Below, one piece after another: positions 17,845 to 25,284 of a DNA stretch of 64,000 nucleotides. The stretch comes from Ideonella sp. A 288 (GTDB lineage Bacteria > Pseudomonadota > Gammaproteobacteria > Burkholderiales > Burkholderiaceae_C): the NCBI RefSeq assembly GCF_002198735.1, contig NZ_MWLO01000145.1:130820-194819 (forward strand), read 5' to 3'. The stretch's first letter is position 1, and each line of letters starts with the position of its first letter. A program made the position numbers and the translations under genes. The notes beneath the pieces are model-generated. The model was given only the letters and a program-made list of their open reading frames with translations. It ran no database searches and was not told the DNA's origin.

Positions 17845-19608
17845 TCAGAAGCTCTCCGGCACGTCGGGCAGGGCCTTGGCGACGACCTGGGGCTTGACCT
17901 CGAGGTCGGGCTGCACGCCCATCACACGCAGCGTCTGCTGCACCACCTGGCTGAACACCGGCGCCGCGACCGCGCCACCGTAGTAGACGCCGTTGCTGGG
18001 CTCGTCGAGCATGACCGCGACGACGATGCGGGGCTGGTCGATCGGCGCCATGCCGACGAACCACGAGCGGTACTTGTTGCTGGCATAGCCGCGCCCTTCC
18101 TGCTTGTGCGCGGTGCCGCTCTTGCCGCCCACCGAGAAGCCCTGCGTCTGCGCCAGCGAACCGGTGCCGCCGGGGCCGGCGGCCATCTGCAGCATCTTGC
18201 GGATCTCGCGCGCCGTCTCGGGCGAGATCACGCGCAGGCCCGCGGCAGGCTGCTCCTGGCGCAGCATGCTGACGGGGATGACCTCGCCGTCGCGTGCGAA
18301 GGTGGTGTAGGCCCGGGCCATCTGCAGCAGCGACGCCGACAGGCCGTAGCCGTAGGCCATCGTCGCCTGCTCGATGGGGCGCCAGCTCTTGTAGGGCCGC
18401 AGCTTGCCGGTGACGGCGCCGGGGAAGCTGATCTGCGGCTTCTGGCCGTAGCCGACGTTGCTGTACAGCTCCCACAGCTCGCGCGGCTGCATGCGCATGG
18501 CGATGCGCACGGTGCCGATGTTGCTGGACTTCTGGATCACCTCGCGCAGCCCCAGGCTGGCGTGCGGGTGCGCGTCCTTGATGGCGATGCCGCTGACCAC
18601 CACGCTGCCAGGCGCGGTGTTGAAGCTGTCGTCGACCCGGACCTTGCCGGTTTCGAGCGCCCAGGCGATGACGAAGGGCTTCATCGTCGAGCCGGGCTCG
18701 AAGATGTCGGTCAGTGCGCGGTTGCGCAGCTGCCCGCCGGTGAGGCGGCCACGGTCGCCGGGGTCGAAGCTGGGGTAGTTGGCCAGTGCCAGGATCTCGC
18801 CGGTCTGGGTGTCGAGCACCACCACGCTGCCGGCCTTGGCCTTGTGCTCGCGCACCGCCTCGCGCACCCGCTGGTAGGCGAAGAACTGCACCTTGGCGTC
18901 GATCGACAGCTGGATGTCGCGGCCGTCGGCGGGGTCGACGGCGTCGCCGATGTCCTCGATGACACGGCCGAGCCGGTCCTTGACCACGCCGCGGGTGCCG
19001 TCGCGGCCCTGCAGTTCCTTTTGGAAGCCGAGCTCGATGCCTTCCTGGCCGCGGTCTTCGATGTCGGTGAAGCCCACCACGTGCGCGGCCGACTCGCCCT
19101 CGGGATAGCGGCGCTTGTACTCGCGCGTCTCGTACAGGCCCTTGATGCCCAGGGCCTTGACCTGCGCCCACACATCGCCGTCCACCTGCCTGCGGATCCA
19201 GGCGAAGTTGGGGCTGCCGCTGGCCAGGCGCGCGTCGAACTCCTTGGCGTCCATGCGCAGCAGCTTGAGCATCTGCCTGCGCTGCTCTGGCGTGGCGACG
19301 AAATCCTTGGGGATGGCCCACAGGCTGGGCGTGGGCACGCTGGTGGCGAGCAGCGCGCCATGGCGGTCGACGATGCGGCCGCGGGTGCCCGGCACCTCCA
19401 GCGTGTGGGCGTAGCGCTTCTCGCCCTGCTTCTGGAAGAAATCTGCGCCGATCAACTGCACGTAGGCCGCGCGGCCGAGCAGGCCGGCGAAACCCAGGCC
19501 CACCAGCGCGACCACGAAGCGGCTGCGCCAGTTGGGCGTGGGCGACGCCAGCAGCGGGCTGGTGGCGTAGTTGACGCCCTTGGTGGACGTGCGGCCGGGC
19601 AGCTTCAT
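17845..19608 (-). CDS. ftsI: Septal peptidoglycan transpeptidase FtsI (PBP3)
   Basis: The 587-aa class B penicillin-binding protein cross-links septal wall and is the target of several beta-lactams. A cytoplasmic tail of about 30 residues precedes one transmembrane helix (about 31-52); the dimerisation domain contains RGRIVDRHGALLA. Active-site motifs are S307-T-M-K310, S361-S-N363 and K496-S-G-T499. The ATG overlaps the ftsL stop by four bases. Length matches betaproteobacterial FtsI. Confidence 0.98.
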   Translation of the reverse strand: MKLPGRTSTKGVNYATSPLLASPTPNWRSRFVVALVGLGFAGLLGRAAYVQLIGADFFQKQGEKRYAHTLEVPGTRGRIVDRHGALLATSVPTPSLWAIPKDFVATPEQRRQMLKLLRMDAKEFDARLASGSPNFAWIRRQVDGDVWAQVKALGIKGLYETREYKRRYPEGESAAHVVGFTDIEDRGQEGIELGFQKELQGRDGTRGVVKDRLGRVIEDIGDAVDPADGRDIQLSIDAKVQFFAYQRVREAVREHKAKAGSVVVLDTQTGEILALANYPSFDPGDRGRLTGGQLRNRALTDIFEPGSTMKPFVIAWALETGKVRVDDSFNTAPGSVVVSGIAIKDAHPHASLGLREVIQKSSNIGTVRIAMRMQPRELWELYSNVGYGQKPQISFPGAVTGKLRPYKSWRPIEQATMAYGYGLSASLLQMARAYTTFARDGEVIPVSMLRQEQPAAGLRVISPETAREIRKMLQMAAGPGGTGSLAQTQGFSVGGKSGTAHKQEGRGYASNKYRSWFVGMAPIDQPRIVVAVMLDEPSNGVYYGGAVAAPVFSQVVQQTLRVMGVQPDLEVKPQVVAKALPDVPESF

Positions 19609-19922
19609 CGCGCGACCCCCGAGGTGGCCATCGAGGCCGGCACGGCGGCCAGGCGTGCCGCCGGGTCGACCACGTACAGGGTGACCGCCGGCGTGGCGGT
19701 GCGCATGGCCAGGCGCTCGCGCGCGGTGCGCTCGACGCGCAGGCTGGTGGCCTGGGCCTGGCGTTCGGCCTCCAGGCGCTTGCTCTCGCCGGCCAGGCGC
19801 AACGCCTCGACCTCGGCCTTGTGGATGGCGGCAAACAGCCGCCGCGTGTCGTAGGCGCTCTTGATCAGCACCAGGCTGCTGGCGATGACCGCCAGCAGCA
19901 GCAGCAGGTTCACGCGGTTCAT
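19605..19922 (-). CDS. ftsL: Cell division protein FtsL
   Basis: This 105-aa bitopic protein has a very short cytoplasmic N-terminus, a helix (about 4-22), a periplasmic heptad-like stretch (about 30-70, [20 protein letters not shown]) and a short tail. It forms the FtsQLB complex that activates FtsWI. Sequence conservation is low in this family, so the call rests on size, topology, coiled coil and its place between rsmH and ftsI. Both ends overlap neighbours by four bases. Confidence 0.93.
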   Translation of the reverse strand: MNRVNLLLLLAVIASSLVLIKSAYDTRRLFAAIHKAEVEALRLAGESKRLEAERQAQATSLRVERTARERLAMRTATPAVTLYVVDPAARLAAVPASMATSGVAR

Positions 19923-20911
19923 GCGGCCGCCCCGACCGTCGTGCGTTCGGCCACGCGCAGGATGGCCGAACGCGCGCGCGGATTGGCCGCCAGTTCGGCC
20001 GCGCCAGGGCGGAAGCGCCCCAGCGATCGCAGGCGCATCGCCTTGGGCGGCGCGAACGGCGCGCGGCGGTCGACCTCGTCGCGGCTCTCGCGCGCGATGA
20101 AGGTCTTGACGATGCGGTCCTCCAGCGAATGGAAGCTGATCACGGCCAGGCGGCCGCCGGGGGCGAGCAGGGCCAGCGCCGCGTTCAGCCCCTGTTCGAG
20201 CTCTTCAAGCTCGGCGTTGACGAGAATCCGAAGAGCTTGAAATGTGCGCGTTGCAGGGTCCTGGCCCGGTTCGCGGGTTTTGACCGCACGAGCCACGACT
20301 TGGGAAAGTTCGCCTGTGGTTCGAACAGGATTCCCGCCCTCCCGGCGAGCAACAAGCGCCTTTGCAACCTGTACAGCAAACCGTTCTTCGCCGTAGTCAC
20401 GTATCACCTCCGCAATGCGGCGCTCGTCCGCGCGTGCCAGAAAGTCCGCGGCCGTCTCGCCGCGGGTGGTGTCCATGCGCATGTCCAGCGGCGCATCGAA
20501 TCGGAAGCTGAAACCGCGTTCGGGGTTGTCGATCTGCGGCGAACTCACGCCGAGATCCAGCAACACACCGTCGACCGCGGTCACGCCGCGTGCGGCCAGC
20601 GCCTCGCGCATCGCGGCAAAGCTGTCGTGCACGATGGCGAATCGGGCGTCGGACGCCACCAGGGCCTGCGCGGCGGCCACGGCCTCGGGGTCCTTGTCGA
20701 AGGCCACCAACCGGGCCCCCGGGCCCACCCGGGTCAGCAGCGCGCGCGAATGGCCGCCGCGGCCGAAGGTGCCGTCGACGTAGGTGCCTTCCGGGCGGGC
20801 CGGCGGGTCGGCCTCGTCGGCCGCGCCCTCGTCCAGCGCCGCGTACGGCGCCACCGCCTCGACCGCTTCGGTCAGGAGCACCGTGGTGTGGGCCCAGGTG
20901 GCGGCGGTCAT
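19919..20911 (-). CDS. rsmH: 16S rRNA (cytosine-1402-N4) methyltransferase
   Basis: The 330-aa SAM-dependent enzyme methylates C1402 in the ribosomal P site. Visible are [28 protein letters not shown] (SAM loop), [31 protein letters not shown] and the C-terminal [12 protein letters not shown]. The ATG overlaps the mraZ stop by one base. Odd feature: bases about 20220-20400 use many A/T-ending codons (GCA, GTT, CTT, TTT), unlike the flanks and the rest of the cluster, although the protein sequence there remains normal. Confidence 0.98.
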   Translation of the reverse strand: MTAATWAHTTVLLTEAVEAVAPYAALDEGAADEADPPARPEGTYVDGTFGRGGHSRALLTRVGPGARLVAFDKDPEAVAAAQALVASDARFAIVHDSFAAMREALAARGVTAVDGVLLDLGVSSPQIDNPERGFSFRFDAPLDMRMDTTRGETAADFLARADERRIAEVIRDYGEERFAVQVAKALVARREGGNPVRTTGELSQVVARAVKTREPGQDPATRTFQALRILVNAELEELEQGLNAALALLAPGGRLAVISFHSLEDRIVKTFIARESRDEVDRRAPFAPPKAMRLRSLGRFRPGAAELAANPRARSAILRVAERTTVGAAA

Positions 20912-21351
20912 CAGAAGACGAAGTCCTGGATGGCATCGGGCATCGGGCTGGCCATCACCGATGCCTCGTGCGCGGCGTAGCGGGTGGCGTCCCACAGCTC
21001 GAGGCGCTGGCCCATGCCCAGCAGCAGCACGTCGCGCGTCAGGCCGGCGGCGTCGCGCAGCTCGGGCGGCACCAGCAGGCGCGAACCACCGTCCACCTCG
21101 ACGTCGACCGCGCTGCCCAGGAACAGGCGGCGCCAGCCGTCGGCCTGCATCGGCAGTTCGAGCAGCTTTTCGCGGAAGCTGACCCACGCCTGGCGCGGGA
21201 ACACCAGCAGGCAGCCCACCGGGTGCTTGGTCAGTGTGAGCTGGCTGTTCGTCAGGACGGCCAGGGCGTCGCGATGGCGGGCGGGAACGGTGATCCGTCC
21301 CTTTCCGTCCAGCGTCAACGCCGAGCTTCCTTGGAATACGATGTCAGGCAC
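20911..21351 (-). CDS. mraZ: Transcriptional regulator MraZ
   Basis: MraZ is a ring-forming AbrB-fold DNA-binding protein that controls the dcw operon. The product has two repeats of the fold: [21 protein letters not shown] near the N-terminus and [22 protein letters not shown] in the second half. A GTG start giving 146 aa is chosen. It follows GGAGAAG at 21363-21369 with 11 bases between, and the predicted transcription start is near 21373, which rules out longer forms. An in-frame GTG at 21363 is the alternative. Confidence 0.93.
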   Translation of the reverse strand: MPDIVFQGSSALTLDGKGRITVPARHRDALAVLTNSQLTLTKHPVGCLLVFPRQAWVSFREKLLELPMQADGWRRLFLGSAVDVEVDGGSRLLVPPELRDAAGLTRDVLLLGMGQRLELWDATRYAAHEASVMASPMPDAIQDFVF

Positions 21352-21362
21352 AGTCAGGCACA
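21342..21362 (-). repeat. Tandem 10-base repeat over the mraZ start
   Basis: On the coding strand TGTGCCTGAC occurs twice in direct succession (21343-21352 and 21353-21362), covering the GTG start and the spacer to the ribosome site. Direct GTG-containing repeats upstream of mraZ are where MraZ binds in other bacteria. The second copy also creates an out-of-frame GTG. An operator role is inferred; it could be a simple duplication. Confidence 0.45.
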
Positions 21363-21379
21363 CTTCTCCACTTCGCGGC

Positions 21380-21408
21380 ACTGTATCGCATGCCATCTGA
21401 CGGGTCAA
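21380..21408 (-). promoter_or_regulatory. Sigma70-like promoter of the dcw operon
   Basis: On the minus strand TTGACC (21403-21408) and TACAGT (21380-21385) are separated by exactly 17 bases. The expected transcript start is near 21373, leaving a leader of about 20 bases before the mraZ GTG. Upstream lies an A/T-rich stretch (about 21420-21490) that could act as an UP element. This is the only clear promoter seen for the 16-gene series. Confidence 0.65.
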
Positions 21409-21517
21409 CGACGCGGCCGAAAAAATCAATCAAATCAACTACTTACAGGCCATCTTGAAAGCTCGTCCGAAAAGAAAGTGGTTTAAAAATATGGACTTGC
21501 GTGGGCTTGTGAAAGCT

Positions 21518-21547
21518 TTGCCTGAGCACGCTGAACCTGGCGAATAA
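21518..21547 (+). promoter_or_regulatory. Possible promoter of the FNT channel gene
   Basis: TTGCCT (21518-21523) and GAATAA (21542-21547) are separated by 18 bases, about 60 bases ahead of the channel-gene ATG. The match to sigma70 consensus is moderate. It would fire divergently from the mraZ promoter. Confidence 0.3.
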
Positions 21548-21607
21548 GGCGACCGCCGCCTGCCAAGCGCCGACAATCGACGCCAGCCCCTCCGACGCCG
21601 CCGCCCG

Positions 21608-22414
21608 ATGACCGATGCCGCCAGCCCGGACGCCCGCCCCCCGCGGGAGATCGCCAGCCTGGTCGAGGGCCTGGGGGTCGCCAAATCGAGGCTCGACCCC
21701 GTGACGCTGGGCGTGCTGGCGGTGCTGGCCGGTGCGTTCATCTCGCTCGGCGCCATGCTCTACCTGGTGGTCGTCACCGGTTCGACGCTGGGCTTCGGCG
21801 TCACCCGGCTGCTGGGCGGCCTGGCGTTCTGCCTCGGCCTGGTGCTGGTGATCGTGGCCGGGGCCGAACTCTTCACCGGCAACAACCTGCTGGCCATGGC
21901 CTGGGCCAGCGGCCTGGTCGACAGCCGCGCCGTGGGGCGCAACTGGCTGATCGCCTACGTCGGCAATGTGATCGGTTGCCTGGGCACGGTGGCGCTGGTG
22001 CACCTGTCGGGGCTGCAGGGCCTGGGCGGCGGTGCGGTCGGCGCCACCGCGCTGCAGGTGGCCGCGGCCAAGGCTGCCCTGCCCTGGGACCAGGCCTTCG
22101 CCCGCGGGGTGCTCTGCAACGCGCTGGTGTGCCTGGCCGTGTGGCTGACGCAGGGCGGCCACACGGTCACCGACCGCATCCTCGGCATCGCCTTCCCGAT
22201 CACGGCCTTCGTGGCCTTGGGTGGCGAGCACTCGATCGCCAACTGGTTCCTGCTGCCCTACGGCATGCTGCTCGACACCGCCGGGTCCCTGTCGGCGGGC
22301 GACGTGGCGCGCAACCTGGTGGCCGTCACTGCCGGCAACATCGTCGGCGGCACGCTGCTGGTGGCCGGGGTGTACTGGCTGGCCTATCTGCGCGGCGGCC
22401 GGCCGGCGCGCTGA
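21608..22414 (+). CDS. Formate/nitrite transporter (FNT) family channel
   Basis: The 268-aa protein has six hydrophobic segments and the FNT pattern: a short amphipathic N-terminus, AGAELFTGNNLLA after the second helix (omega loop), WLIAYVGNVIGCLG, GVLCNALVCLAVW and ITAFVALGGEHSIANWFLLP. FNT channels move formate, nitrite, hydrosulfide or similar small anions across the inner membrane. The substrate cannot be read from sequence, and no formate or nitrite enzymes flank it. It is transcribed divergently from mraZ. Confidence 0.88.
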   Translation: MTDAASPDARPPREIASLVEGLGVAKSRLDPVTLGVLAVLAGAFISLGAMLYLVVVTGSTLGFGVTRLLGGLAFCLGLVLVIVAGAELFTGNNLLAMAWASGLVDSRAVGRNWLIAYVGNVIGCLGTVALVHLSGLQGLGGGAVGATALQVAAAKAALPWDQAFARGVLCNALVCLAVWLTQGGHTVTDRILGIAFPITAFVALGGEHSIANWFLLPYGMLLDTAGSLSAGDVARNLVAVTAGNIVGGTLLVAGVYWLAYLRGGRPAR

Positions 22415-22666
22415 GCAGCCGCCCACATGGCCCTCGACGGCGCCGACGATCGTGCACCGCCGAGCCTGACCGCCGGGCTGGCGGCTCGCCAACGTGGCGG
22501 CACTGGGCTGCTTCGGCCGGGTGACCTGAGGCACCGTCGAATCTGCCGCCCCTGAGGACGCCAGACGCCCGTGTTCATCGACGCACTCGACGCATCGGGA
22601 CCCTCCCCTTTCCAGGGGTTGTCCGGAGGCCCTCGGAGTGGCACCCCCCTCGCTACAATCGCGGGC

Positions 22667-23029
22667 ATGCCCACCCGGGTTTTCGCCCTCCTCCTCGCCG
22701 TCGTTCTGCTCTGGTCTGGTCTCAGCACCATCGAAGCAGCGCGTGGTCTCGCGCCGTCCTCACCCCAGCAGTCGCACGCGGTGGCAGCGGCGGGCGAACC
22801 GGACGCGGCGCCGGCGGGATCCGTGGAGCATCACCCGCTGGATGGCCTGCCCGCGCAGGCACAGAGCGATTCGCCGACCGAGACGCCCGGCTTGCTGCCG
22901 GCGCCGCTGATGCCCAGCACGCATGCTGCGGCGATGGGGCGGCCAAGCGCCTTCGTGTCGGCCGAAACGGGATCGCCCGTCCTGGCCGGACCCTTGCGCC
23001 CGCCCTGCTGCGCCGCCCTCGCGGGCTGA
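22667..23029 (+). CDS. Small secreted or anchored protein of unknown function
   Basis: The 120-aa product begins MPTRVFALLLAVVLLWSGLS, a clear signal sequence or membrane anchor. The rest is rich in Ala, Pro and Ser, with HH and a PPCC near the C-terminus. A TACAAT hexamer lies eight bases before the ATG, so the message may be leaderless or nearly so. I recognise no domain. It precedes the BI-1/YccA gene by 173 bases. Codon use is like its neighbours, supporting a real gene. Confidence 0.55.
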   Translation: MPTRVFALLLAVVLLWSGLSTIEAARGLAPSSPQQSHAVAAAGEPDAAPAGSVEHHPLDGLPAQAQSDSPTETPGLLPAPLMPSTHAAAMGRPSAFVSAETGSPVLAGPLRPPCCAALAG

Positions 23030-23202
23030 CGCGCCTCGGCGCGCCGTCTTCGACGGCTTCGCGGGCGCGCGCCCGGCCCAGGCGGGCCGCCACGTTGGCG
23101 GCGTCGATGCATTCCCCGTCACTTTCGCGTCCGGCCACCGTTTGCCAACCCTTCGTCGCGGCCGGACTCCGCCACCCAGACCCTCACTCCACAGGACATC
23201 CC

Positions 23203-23895
23203 ATGAACCAGACCACCACCTATGACCCGATCCACGCCGGCATACCCAGCGTCGTCGAACGCAACCGCGTCCTGCGCAACACCTACTGGCTGCTGGCGCT
23301 GTCGATGGTGCCCACCGTGCTGGGCGCCTGGCTCGGCGTGACCACCGGCATCGCCCGCGCCATGTCGCCGGGCATCGGCCTCGTCGTGTTCCTGGCCGGC
23401 GCCTTCGGCTTCATGTTCGCCATCGAGCGCACGAAGAACTCCGCCGCCGGCGTGCCCATCCTGCTGGCCTTCACCTTCTTCATGGGCGTGATGCTCTCGC
23501 GCCTGGTCGGCTCCGTGCTGGGGCTGGCCAATGGGGCCGGGCTCATCATGACGGCCTTCGCCGGCACAGGCGCCATCTTCCTGGGCATGGCCACGCTGTC
23601 CTCGGTCATCAAGCGCGACCTGTCCTCGATGGGCAAGTTTCTCTTCATCGGCGCGATCATGCTGCTGGTGGCGGGCCTGGCGAACTTCTTCATCCAGTCC
23701 AGCGCGCTGATGATCACGCTGTCGGTGCTGGCCATCGGCATCTTCTCGGCCTTCATCCTGTACGACCTGAAGCGTGTGCAGGACGGCCATGAAACCAACT
23801 ACATCACCGCCACGCTGGGCGTCTACCTGAGCCTGTACAACGTGTTCCAGTCGCTGCTCGCGCTGCTGGGGCTGGCCGGCGGCCGCGACGAATGA
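23203..23895 (+). CDS. Bax inhibitor-1/YccA family membrane protein
   Basis: The 230-aa protein has about seven transmembrane segments and the C-terminal signature FILYDLKRVQDGHETNYITAT, with the conserved aspartate pair region of the BI-1/TMBIM family. Bacterial members are pH-sensitive calcium-leak channels or modulators of the FtsH protease (YccA). The start was chosen at MNQTTTYD, a typical family N-terminus; an in-frame ATG 108 bases upstream lacks conservation. Confidence 0.92.
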   Translation: MNQTTTYDPIHAGIPSVVERNRVLRNTYWLLALSMVPTVLGAWLGVTTGIARAMSPGIGLVVFLAGAFGFMFAIERTKNSAAGVPILLAFTFFMGVMLSRLVGSVLGLANGAGLIMTAFAGTGAIFLGMATLSSVIKRDLSSMGKFLFIGAIMLLVAGLANFFIQSSALMITLSVLAIGIFSAFILYDLKRVQDGHETNYITATLGVYLSLYNVFQSLLALLGLAGGRDE

Positions 23896-24170
23896 CCTCC
23901 CCTGCGAACCGGGTGCCCCGTGCAGGGGCGGTGTGAGCGGCGCGGCACGGTCCTGGGCGAACACTGGTGCCCTGCCCTGCACGCCCACGGCGAACCCGAT
24001 GTCCCGCTGCACATCGGCCGGGCGGCGCTGCGCCGCGCCGGGCCCCAACTGATGGGGGCCTTGCCAACGCCACGCGTGCCGGCCAGCCGCGGGTCGACCG
24101 ACACCGTCCCGGCCGGATCGCTGCGCCCCCGGCCCGGCGCAAGCCGCGACCGTCCCGCCGCACCCATCGC

Positions 24171-24800
24171 ATGATCGGTACGATCGGGGACTCGGGCAGC
24201 AAGATCCCGCTGTCGGCCGTGTTGCACGCGCTCGCGCAGGACGACAGCCGCGAGCGCATCGCCGTGAGCGACTTGCTGGCAGCGCTGGGCGACCGCGCCC
24301 TGGCGGCCCTGCTGTTCGTGTTTGCGGTGCCCAACGTGCTGCCGGTGCCGCCGGGCACGTCGATCCTGCTGGGCGCGCCGCTGATCTTCCTGGCGGCACA
24401 GCTGGCACTCGGCCGCGGGCCCTGGCTGCCGGCCGTGATCGCTCGCCGCACGATGACGCGCACCGACTTCGCCACCGTGGTGCGGCGCATCGGCCCGTGG
24501 CTGGCACGCGCCGAACGCTTGCTGCGGCCCCGCGCCATGGGCCTGGCGCTGCCGCCGATGGAGTACCTGATCGGGCTGGTGTGCCTGGTGCTCGCGGTGG
24601 TGCTGGTGCTGCCCGTTCCGCTGGGCAACATGCTGCCGGCACTGGCCATCAGCCTGCTGGCACTGGGCATCCTGGAACGGGACGGCCTGTGGGTCCTGGC
24701 CGGGCTTGCCGCGGCTGCGGTATCGGCCGTCGTCGTGTCCGGCGTGGTGTTCGCCATGGTCAAGGCCACCGTCTTCTTCTTCACCGAGGTGCTGCGGTGA
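24171..24800 (+). CDS. ExoD family membrane protein
   Basis: This 209-aa protein has the ExoD layout: a short N-terminus (RIAVSDLLAALGDRALAALL), then four or five hydrophobic segments with VFAVPNVLPVPPGTS and RAERLLRPR between them. ExoD is linked to exopolysaccharide production in rhizobia; its biochemical role is unknown. It starts 275 bases after the BI-1 gene, a stretch where I see no convincing gene. Confidence 0.85.
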   Translation: MIGTIGDSGSKIPLSAVLHALAQDDSRERIAVSDLLAALGDRALAALLFVFAVPNVLPVPPGTSILLGAPLIFLAAQLALGRGPWLPAVIARRTMTRTDFATVVRRIGPWLARAERLLRPRAMGLALPPMEYLIGLVCLVLAVVLVLPVPLGNMLPALAISLLALGILERDGLWVLAGLAAAAVSAVVVSGVVFAMVKATVFFFTEVLR

Positions 24801-24894
24801 CTTCGCCCTCCGCGCCGGCGATCGGGGCATGGCGACCTTGCGGCGGCTCGTAGACACTGGGTCCTCCTTTGCTGTCGACCTGGAGGCCCGCGAG

Positions 24895-25191
24895 GTGAAC
24901 CGACACCGCCTGGCATCGTTCTTTGCCCGCCGCTGGCGCGGCGAGGTGCCGATGCGCACCGTGTTCTGGAGAGACATGCTGGGCCTGGGCACGGCCATGA
25001 ACCTGCTGGCCACGTTCATGGCGCTGGTGGCGGCCAGCCAGGGTGCGCCGTCCTGGGCCGCCGCGGCCATTCATTTCGCACCACTGCCCTGCAACGTGTT
25101 CCTGTTCGCAGCGGTCGGGCGGGCCTCACCGCGAAGCCGCGTCGCTGCGGTGGTGTCCGCTGCGTGGTTGGCCGTGATGACGATCGTCTAG
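24895..25191 (+). CDS. Small conserved-looking membrane protein
   Basis: From a GTG with TGGAGG eight bases upstream, this frame encodes 98 aa: a basic N-terminus (ASFFARRWRGEVPMRTVFWRD) followed by two or three hydrophobic segments (about 30-50, 52-72 and 78-96). The pattern RRWRGEVPxRTxFWRDML recalls small membrane proteins in proteobacteria without assigned function. An ATG at 24829 is an alternative start but lacks a ribosome site. It may be cotranscribed with exoD. Confidence 0.55.
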   Translation: MNRHRLASFFARRWRGEVPMRTVFWRDMLGLGTAMNLLATFMALVAASQGAPSWAAAAIHFAPLPCNVFLFAAVGRASPRSRVAAVVSAAWLAVMTIV

Positions 25192-25284
25192 CAGCGGCGC
25201 GACGCGGATCGGAGGGCCGCCCGCCCTGCGAACGACGCAGCGCTCGCGGGTCGGGCATGGCCCCATCGACGCGCATACTCGCGC

